Assembly: GCA_003221035.1 (NCBI GenBank)
Contig: QHUB01000051.1
Span: 1 to 44,567, forward strand
DNA length: 44,567 nucleotides
Direction of reading: 5' to 3'
Origin: Gemmatimonadota bacterium
GTDB taxonomy: Bacteria > Gemmatimonadota > Gemmatimonadetes > Gemmatimonadales > GWC2-71-9
The notes beneath the pieces were generated by a model that ran no database searches, was not told the DNA's origin, and saw only the letters and a list, made by a program, of their open reading frames with translations. The position numbers and the translations under genes are program-made. Of the stretch, positions 38,932 through 44,567 are shown one piece after another; the stretch's first letter is position 1, and every line of letters starts with the position of its first letter.

Positions 38932-39431
38932 GCGGTGCGCCGCACCAGATCGGCCACGATCGCGGCGGGCGCCTGGCCGACGTCGTACACCCACGCGGCT
39001 TCATCCGGTGCCGGCTCTTCCAGGGTCGCGAGCTGGCTGTCGAGCAGGGACGCGGGCATGAAATGGCCGCGGCGCGCCGCGAGTCGCTCATCGAGCAGCG
39101 GCCGCTTCCCGCGCAGAAACACGAAGCGCACGTCGGGCGCGCCGTTCGTCCGCAGGAGGTCCCGGTAGCTGCGTTTGAGCGCGGAGCACGCCACGACGAG
39201 GCCGTGGCCGGCGTGCCGCGCTTCGTGCAGGCGGTCCGCGATCGCGAGCAGCCAGGGACGGCGATCGCTATCGCTCAACGGAATTCCCGCCGCCATGCGC
39301 CGGCGGTTCTCGGCCGAGTGCAGGTCGTCTCCTTCGACGAACGGCAGGTCGCGCGCGCGCGCGAATTGCGCGCCGATCGTTGTCTTGCCGGATCCGGCGA
39401 CGCCCATGAAAACATAAAGTCCCGTGTCCAC
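38928..39431 (-). CDS. gntK: Gluconokinase
   Basis: 167 residues from GTG 39431. It phosphorylates gluconate to 6-phosphogluconate. The P-loop MGVAGSGKTTIG, the LPFVEGDDLHSAENRRRMAAG substrate segment, GHGLVVACSALKRSYRDLLR and FLRGKRPLLDERLAARRGHFMP followed by LLDSQLATLE are the GntK/IdnK signature. Full length. It is first in a two-gene operon with the fused permease (4-base overlap) and diverges from gnd, which uses its product. Confidence 0.95.
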   Translation of the reverse strand: MDTGLYVFMGVAGSGKTTIGAQFARARDLPFVEGDDLHSAENRRRMAAGIPLSDSDRRPWLLAIADRLHEARHAGHGLVVACSALKRSYRDLLRTNGAPDVRFVFLRGKRPLLDERLAARRGHFMPASLLDSQLATLEEPAPDEAAWVYDVGQAPAAIVADLVRRTA

Positions 39432-39437
39432 GGTCGC

Positions 39438-39458
39438 CCAATCCTATCCCACGATTGG
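39438..39458. promoter_or_regulatory. Inverted repeat between gntK and gnd, possible operator
   Basis: CCAATC (39438-39443) and GATTGG (39453-39458) are separated by 9 bases in the 49-base divergent spacer. Position and symmetry fit a regulator site controlling both gluconate operons, but the arms are short. Confidence 0.35.
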
Positions 39459-39480
39459 TTTCGGTGCTACGCTTAGCGAA

Positions 39481-40386
39481 ATGGAACTGGCGATGATCGG
39501 GTTGGGGCGGATGGGCGGGAACATGGTGCGCCGCCTGATACAGGGGCCCGGGGCGCACGGCCTGGTCGTGTACGATCAGAGTGCGGCAGTCCTCACGGCC
39601 AGCGCCGGCCCGGGCATCAAGGCCGCGAAAAGCGTCGCCGATGTCGCGCGGCAGCTGAGTCCGCACCGGATCATCTGGCTGATGCTTCCCGCCGGTGCCG
39701 CCGTGGACGGCGCGATCACGGAGCTGCTGCCGCATCTGGCGCCCGGCGATATCCTGATTGACGGCGGGAACTCGAACTTCCATGACTCGCTGCGGCGCGC
39801 CGAGCAGCTCAAGGCCAAGGGAATCGAGTTCGTCGACGTCGGCGTGAGCGGTGGGGTATGGGGGCTCACCGAGGGGTATTGCCTCATGGTCGGTGGCGCG
39901 GCGGCTGCGTTCAAGGAGTGCGAGCCCATCTTTCGCTCCCTGGCTGCGCCTGGCGGTTACGCGCGCGTCGGCCCGGCCGGCGCGGGGCACTACGTGAAGA
40001 TGGTGCACAACGGGATCGAGTACGGAATGCTGCAGGCGTACGGCGAGGGTTACGAGATCCTCCACGCCAGCCGCGAATTTCAACTGGATCTCGCGCAGAT
40101 CTCCAAACTCTGGAACCACGGCAGCGTCGTGCGCTCCTGGCTGAATGAGCTGGCGGAGCGCGCGTTCTCCCGGGACGGCACGTTGGAAGGGATTCGCGGC
40201 CACGTGCAGGACTCGGGCGAAGGCCGCTGGACCGTTGAGGAGGCGATGCGGCTCGACGTACCGGCGCCGGTGATCACGCTGTCACTCCTCGCGCGGTTGC
40301 GTTCGCGCCAGGAGGAATCGTTCGGCGCCAAACTGATCGCCGCGCTACGTCGCGAATTCGGCGGTCACGCCGTGCAGCCGAAGTAG
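39481..40386 (+). CDS. gnd: 6-phosphogluconate dehydrogenase, decarboxylating (short NAD-type)
   Basis: 301 residues from ATG 39481; an in-frame GTG-type extension to 39424 reads into gntK. The NAD(P) motif is MIGLGRMGGNMVRRL, followed by WLMLPAGAAVDGAI, DGGNSNFHDSLRR, GVSGGVWGLTEGYCLMVGG and the catalytic GAGHYVKMVHNGIEYGMLQAY with Lys and Asn. The 300-residue length is the short GndA/YqeC-like form rather than the 470-residue form. Product is ribulose 5-phosphate plus CO2. It completes the gluconate route with gntK and gntP. Confidence 0.93.
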   Translation: MELAMIGLGRMGGNMVRRLIQGPGAHGLVVYDQSAAVLTASAGPGIKAAKSVADVARQLSPHRIIWLMLPAGAAVDGAITELLPHLAPGDILIDGGNSNFHDSLRRAEQLKAKGIEFVDVGVSGGVWGLTEGYCLMVGGAAAAFKECEPIFRSLAAPGGYARVGPAGAGHYVKMVHNGIEYGMLQAYGEGYEILHASREFQLDLAQISKLWNHGSVVRSWLNELAERAFSRDGTLEGIRGHVQDSGEGRWTVEEAMRLDVPAPVITLSLLARLRSRQEESFGAKLIAALRREFGGHAVQPK

Positions 40387-40390
40387 ATCC

Positions 40391-40825
40391 GTGAAATTAC
40401 CGGTCGTGGCCGTGCTGCTCGCTGCCGTGGCGTGCACGCCAAAGGGCTGGCGGAGTGTGCCCGCGATCGACAACCTGGCCGTACCGCGGCCCTGCACGAC
40501 TCCCCTTTCGGGCATCTGGACCGACAGTCTGCCGCTCGTCAGCGACACGGCGCAGCAGCACATCGTCAGCGGGCGAGGTGCGCTGGCCGCCAGGGCAGAT
40601 CAGGCGACGAGCTATGTCGCCGGACTCGTGCGTGCCCGGTTCGCGATCGACACCCTCGGTAGCGTCGTCGCCGGTTCGGGCATTATCGAGGCGTCGAGTG
40701 ACGAGCGGTACTCCCTGGTGGTCTGTCAGGCCTTGCCCAAGCTCAAGTTCACGCCGGTGGTGATCGATGGACGCAAGACCGTTGCGGGCCTGGTTCATGT
40801 CCCCTTTCCATTCGAAGTGAACTAG
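40391..40825 (+). CDS. Lipoprotein with TonB C-terminal-like domain
   Basis: 144 residues from GTG 40391. The signal sequence ends with a lipobox (VVAVLLAAVACTP), giving lipidated Cys15. Residues 85-144 resemble a TonB/energy-transducer C-terminal domain: LVRARFAIDTLGSVVAGSGI, CQALPKLKFTPVVIDGRKTV and the closing VHVPFPFEV. There is no transmembrane plus proline-rich energy-coupling part, so it is not a classical TonB. It begins four bases after the gnd stop. Role unknown. Confidence 0.75.
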   Translation: MKLPVVAVLLAAVACTPKGWRSVPAIDNLAVPRPCTTPLSGIWTDSLPLVSDTAQQHIVSGRGALAARADQATSYVAGLVRARFAIDTLGSVVAGSGIIEASSDERYSLVVCQALPKLKFTPVVIDGRKTVAGLVHVPFPFEVN

Positions 40826-40829
40826 TCCT

Positions 40830-41450
40830 TTGATCCCGGCGCAGCAGGCCCTCGCACGGCTGCGCGAGGGCAACCGCCAGTTTGTCGAGACCGGCGCGGG
40901 TGGGGGTTCCAGCGGCCGCCCCAGCGCCCAGCAGCACGGCCGCCCCAGCGCCCAGCAGCAGCCCTTCGCGATCGTCCTCGGCTGCTCCGACTCACGCGTC
41001 CCCGCCGAGTTGATCTTCGGCCAGGGGTTCGGCGACCTCTTCGTCATTCGGGTCGCGGGCAACATCGTCGCTCCCTCACAGATCGGTAGCGTCGAGTTCG
41101 CGGCGGAGCGCTTCGGCACGCGGTTGGCGGTGGTGCTGGGGCATACGCAGTGTGGCGCCGTCGCGGCGACGCTGGAACAGCTGCGCGAGCCGCAGAGCCA
41201 TCAATCACCGAATCTTCGCGCCATCGTGGACCGGATTCGTCCGGCGGTGGAACCGCTGCTTCGGGCGCCGAGCGCTCGCGACGCCGCCGAGCTCTCGGCA
41301 GTGGCGACGCGCGCCAACATTCGAGCCTCGGTGAGTCAGTTGCGGCACGGTTCCACACTGCTCGAACGTCACATCGCAGATGAAGGACTGCTGATCGTCG
41401 GCGCGGAGTATCGGGTGGAAAGTGGCGTGGTGGAGTTCCTTTCCGATTAA
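40830..41450 (+). CDS. Beta-class carbonic anhydrase
   Basis: 206 residues from TTG 40830 (ALARLREGNRQFVE is the usual family N-terminus). It interconverts CO2 and bicarbonate. Zinc ligands are Cys in LGCSDSRVPAEL and His/Cys in LGHTQCGAVAAT; Asp-Arg dyad is in SDSR. The C-terminal VSQLRHGSTLLERHIADEGL and GAEYRVESGVVEF are conserved. An eight-residue segment (GRPSAQQH/Q) is duplicated before the first zinc Cys by an exact 24-base tandem repeat. No signal peptide, so probably cytoplasmic. The function call is firm. Confidence 0.93.
   Translation: MIPAQQALARLREGNRQFVETGAGGGSSGRPSAQQHGRPSAQQQPFAIVLGCSDSRVPAELIFGQGFGDLFVIRVAGNIVAPSQIGSVEFAAERFGTRLAVVLGHTQCGAVAATLEQLREPQSHQSPNLRAIVDRIRPAVEPLLRAPSARDAAELSAVATRANIRASVSQLRHGSTLLERHIADEGLLIVGAEYRVESGVVEFLSD
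40913..40960 (+). repeat. Perfect 24-base tandem duplication in the carbonic anhydrase gene
   Basis: Bases 40913-40936 are repeated without change at 40937-40960. Each copy holds eight codons, so the frame is kept and GRPSAQQH/Q is doubled in a loop ahead of the zinc site. Confidence 0.9.
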
Positions 41451-41485
41451 GCATTAACCCCGACACCGGGGCGCCGGCTTCGGGT

Positions 41486-43042
41486 ATGTATCGCATGGCC
41501 ACCGCCGTTACCGGGACGCATTTCGCGCGCTACGACTCCGTCTGGTCGGCATCCGTTCAAGTTCCCTCCTATCCCAGGCTCGACCGTGACCTCGTCACTG
41601 ACGTGGTCGTGGTCGGCGCGGGCATCGCCGGGCTCTCGGTCGCCTACCATCTGGTCAAAAGCGGCCGTCGCGTGGTCGTTCTGGATGACGGACGCATCGG
41701 TGGCGGGATCACGAGCCGGACCACGGCGCATTTGGCTTGCGCGATGGACAACAGCTACACGGTGGTGGAGAGCCGGCGCGGGACTGAAATTACGCGCCTG
41801 GCGGCGGCGAGTCATCTCGCGGCCATCGACCGGATCGAGCAAATCGCGCGCGCCGAAGGCATCGCGTGTGATTTCGAGCGCGTCGACGGGTTTCTGTTCT
41901 TGCCGCCCAGAGAAAAGATCCAAACGCTGGACGACGAGCAGGAAGCCGCGCAACGGGCTGGAGTGCCGGTCGAACGTATCGAGCGCGCGCCGCTCGATTT
42001 CTTCGATACCGGGCCGGCAATCCGGTATCCAAATCAGGCGCAGTTCCATCCGCTCAAGTACATCAGCGGACTCGCGCGCGCGATCGAGCGGCTCGGGGGA
42101 CGGATATTCGCCGAGTCGCACGCCGATCAGATCGTAGGTGGCAAGGACGCTCATGTAGTCACGGGCTCGTATGACGTCGCGACACAGGCGATCGTCGTTG
42201 CCACGAATTCGCCCGTGAACGACCGCGTGTTCATGCACACGAAAATGGCGCCCTACATGACCTATGTCATCGGCGCGCGGATCCCCGCCTCCTCGGTCCC
42301 GCGCGGGCTCTATTGGGACATGGACGATCCGTATCACTACATCCGCGTTCACACGATCCAGCCCGAGGGGGAAGAGCCGCGCGAAGTCCTCATCGTGGGC
42401 GGTGAAGATCACAAGAGCGGCCAAGCCCGGGATACGGAGCGCCGTCACGCCCGGCTCGAACGCTGGGCGCGCAAGCGATTCCCGATGATCGAGGAAATCG
42501 AATTCCGCTGGGCAGGACAGGTGATGGAGTCCGTCGATGGTCTGGCGTTTATCGGCCGGAATCCCGGTCTCGAGCGCAACGTCTACATCGTCACCGGCGA
42601 TACGGGGATGGGGATGACGCACGGCACGATCGCGGGCCTGCTGATCAGCGACCAGATCCGCGGCAAGCCCAATCCCTGGGCAGAGGTCTACGATCCGTCC
42701 CGCAAGCCCGTGCGCGCCGCCGGCAAATTCATCAAGGAAAACGCCAACGTCGCCCGGCAATACCTGGACTGGGTGGCGCCCGGCGAGGACATAGAGACCG
42801 AGGAGATTCCGCCCGGCTCGGGCGCAGTCGTGCGCGCGGGACTCAAGAAGATCGCGGTGTACCGCGATGCGCGTGGGGCCCTCCATCAATTCTCCGCCGT
42901 CTGTCCCCACCTCGGGTGCATCGTGCAGTGGAATCCGACGGAGCGAAGCTGGGACTGTCCATGCCATGGCTCCCGCTTCGACAAGCGTGGCGAAGTGATC
43001 AACGGTCCTGCCAACAGGGATTTGCGTCCGCTTTCCGAATAA
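41486..43042 (+). CDS. FAD-dependent oxidoreductase with C-terminal Rieske 2Fe-2S domain
   Basis: 518 residues from ATG 41486 (ATG 41495 is an alternative). The N-terminal part is a DAO-type FAD fold: VVVVGAGIAGLSVAYHL at about 40-56, ATNSPVND in the middle and VYIVTGDTGMGMTHGTIAGLL near 370 closing the flavin site. The last 95 residues are a Rieske domain with CPHLGC (Cys473, His475) and CPCHGSRF (Cys491, His494). The fusion is a known architecture in which electrons pass between FAD and the cluster. The donor and acceptor are unknown. The gene stands 35 bases after the carbonic anhydrase. Confidence 0.92.
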   Translation: MYRMATAVTGTHFARYDSVWSASVQVPSYPRLDRDLVTDVVVVGAGIAGLSVAYHLVKSGRRVVVLDDGRIGGGITSRTTAHLACAMDNSYTVVESRRGTEITRLAAASHLAAIDRIEQIARAEGIACDFERVDGFLFLPPREKIQTLDDEQEAAQRAGVPVERIERAPLDFFDTGPAIRYPNQAQFHPLKYISGLARAIERLGGRIFAESHADQIVGGKDAHVVTGSYDVATQAIVVATNSPVNDRVFMHTKMAPYMTYVIGARIPASSVPRGLYWDMDDPYHYIRVHTIQPEGEEPREVLIVGGEDHKSGQARDTERRHARLERWARKRFPMIEEIEFRWAGQVMESVDGLAFIGRNPGLERNVYIVTGDTGMGMTHGTIAGLLISDQIRGKPNPWAEVYDPSRKPVRAAGKFIKENANVARQYLDWVAPGEDIETEEIPPGSGAVVRAGLKKIAVYRDARGALHQFSAVCPHLGCIVQWNPTERSWDCPCHGSRFDKRGEVINGPANRDLRPLSE

Positions 43043-43057
43043 CGCACCTTCGGGCCC

Positions 43058-44567
43058 GTGAGGCTCGTCACCGTCGCATGCCTCTCCGTGTTGTCCAGCA
43101 GCTTGCTCGCTCAGGAGCGAGGCGCGCTGTCAGGACGTGTCATCGAACGCCTGGGCCGGCCGGTCGCCCAGGCGAGCGTGCGTCTCGCGCGCGGCGACTC
43201 GAGTCTCCAAGGCCAGCTCACCACGGATGCGAACGGCGCGTGGTCCATCGGCGACCTGGTGGCGGGATCGTATCGCTTGACGATCCGTCGGTTGGGGTTT
43301 CGTGCGCTCCAGGTCGACACGCTGGTCGAAGCCAACCGAACCACCGTACTCCTCTTGCAACTCGATCCGGCGCCGCTCACGCTCGATACACTCGTCGTCC
43401 AGAGCTCCACGACTCCGGCTCCGACGTCGGACGTCGGGACATCGCTCCACGCCGCGGAAATAGCGCTGCTGCCCACGACCCTCGATATCCGGCAACTCAT
43501 CGCGCTCACGCCGGGCCGCCTACTCGCTCGATGGAACCACGGTCACGCATGCCGGCCTCGGTGGCGCACTGCTGTTGCCGAGTCCCACGTGGGTCGAGAC
43601 ACTCGACGTGCGGGGTCTCGGCGCGGATGCCGATGTGCCGGGCGCGCAGGGCGGCGTCGTCGCGATGACGACACGGTCGGGCCGCAACATCCTGGAAGGC
43701 GAACTGCGGACCTCCTTCGAATCGCATCAATTGAACGGCTCGAATCTGATTCCGGGCGAGATCGGGAGAGAGCTGGATCAGCGGTGGGAGCTGGACGGCC
43801 AGATTCGAGGCCCACTCGTCCCTGACCGGCTGCACTTCGCGCTGTTCGGGAATCGCGTGGAGCAGACCGACATCGTGCCGAACTATCTGCCAACGCAAAG
43901 CGGTGAGTTCGTGCCGAATCCACCGTCCGCGGTGGACTATCGCGGGCTGGCATAACTGAGCTGGAAACCGAGCACGCGCGATCTGGTCGAAGGCGGACTC
44001 ATGGGCCGCGATGTGTCCGGTGAACGCACGGGACAAACGGGCTACGAGGATGCGGCCGCGACGATCCGTACACGGAACTGGGGCCTGTCGGGCAACCTCA
44101 CGTGGCAGCGGAGCTGGTCTCCGGCCAGTGCGCTCTCGGTGCGCCTCGGCGGGTACACGAGCCGCGATCACCGCGACCCCTACGCGGGCGCCACGGTCCC
44201 GGGGATCGAGCTGCTCAGGCAGACCAACCCACCGCGCTATCAGAACGCGCCGTTTCGCTCGCTCGGCGCGCCGTCCAGTTATCAAGCCGCCGCGGTGTGG
44301 TCGCGCACGGTGCACGCGGGCGGAGCCACGCACGACCTCAAGCTCGGCGCCGATTACGAACTGGGGAGCTGGTACTTCAGCAGCCAGCGCAACACCGCCA
44401 TGACGTGGCAACCGCTCCCGGTGCTCGGCTTCGATCCGGCATCACCGCCGACCTGCGTGTACGCCAATGCGATCGGGACCGGTTGGGGCGGGGACGTGCG
44501 CCTCGACTCACGGACCGGGAGTGGTGCCCTGTTCATTCAGGACCACGCCACAATCGGCTCCTGGCTT
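43058..44567 (+). pseudogene. TonB-dependent receptor, interrupted, 3' end outside the window
   Basis: A signal peptide (MRLVTVACLSVLSSSLLAQ) and a carboxypeptidase-regulatory-like beta domain (GRVIERLGRPVAQASVRLAR) with plug start (DIRQLIALTPG) are read from GTG 43058. Near 43511-43522 the homologous sequence moves to another frame: AAYSLDGTTVTHAGLGG, then PTWVETLDVRGLGADADVPG and AQGGVVAMTTRSG, a normal plug. In that frame a TAA at 43953-43955 interrupts YRGLA and LSWKPSTRDLVEGG, after which the barrel continues open to the window end (SGNLTWQRSWSPASALSVRL). Thus one frameshift plus one nonsense codon. Either a decayed SusC/RagA-like receptor or two sequence errors; two lesions favour decay. 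Confidence 0.8.

Noticed and set aside
44011-44403. 130-codon plus-strand frame in the receptor region
   Set aside because: It is an out-of-frame shadow; the receptor barrel reads in the frame that follows the TAA at 43953.
1-44567. tRNA, rRNA, prophage or insertion sequence
   Set aside because: No cloverleaf, rRNA core sequence, transposase motif or phage gene was recognised by reading; short non-coding RNA could still have been missed.

Overview
The window is a G+C-rich bacterial chromosome segment with tightly packed genes, many joined by 4-base ATGA/GTGA overlaps. A PEGA-domain Ser/Thr kinase, a second membrane-anchored Ser/Thr kinase, a carboxypeptidase-regulatory-like TonB receptor, frequent GTG/TTG starts and split acyl-CoA carboxylase genes suggest a Gemmatimonadota-like organism. 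This is inference: no rRNA gene is present and I could not search databases. No tRNA, rRNA, CRISPR array, intact insertion sequence or prophage was seen.

Layout. 1-2855: end of a kinase with a PEGA tail, two secreted/envelope proteins and a small exported protein. 2978-6540: a membrane-anchored DUF4097 protein convergent with a DoxX protein, a CheY-like regulator and a hybrid-free sensor kinase. 6581-11290: tyrA-aroA-cmk-rpsA, closed by a good intrinsic terminator. 11364-17156: acyl-CoA (propionyl-type) carboxylase genes (carboxyltransferase, biotin carboxylase, biotin carrier) interrupted by an unrecognised DUF2723-motif protein and an RNA m5U methyltransferase. 17157-25514: the classical run rplM-rpsI-rpsB-tsf-pyrH-frr-uppS-cdsA-dxr-rseP plus a small unknown. 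25504-31399: a Ser/Thr kinase facing rpsO, then pnp, an M16 protease and alanine dehydrogenase. 31400-31933: a fluoride-riboswitch-like leader with terminator and crcB. 31967-36959: accessory small genes (GrpB, DUF1801, spermidine-dehydrogenase-like, VOC, FkbM, GNAT). 36904-40386: a gluconate cluster with a GntP permease fused to a KynB-type cyclase, gluconokinase, and a divergent 6-phosphogluconate dehydrogenase. 40391-43042: lipoprotein, beta-carbonic anhydrase, FAD/Rieske oxidoreductase. 43058-44567: a broken TonB-dependent receptor running off the window.

How the genes work together. The gluconate genes make a complete route from uptake through phosphorylation to oxidative decarboxylation; the fused cyclase could open aldonolactones before or during uptake (inference). 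The 17-25 kb block couples translation (S2, S9, S13-type L13, EF-Ts, RRF), UMP kinase and envelope/isoprenoid synthesis (UppS, CdsA, Dxr, RseP).

The most unusual thing is a set of short repeats with an exact 7-base period. Two 63-base palindromic elements (9 x 7) flank the rplM-rpsI operon, and tandem heptamers sit in frame inside aroA, dxr, gntP and a small gene, and form the aroA/cmk stop-start junction. A second, separate family of hairpins with four-base loops occurs upstream of rpsA, upstream of the biotin carrier gene, and across the shared stop codons of two convergent genes.
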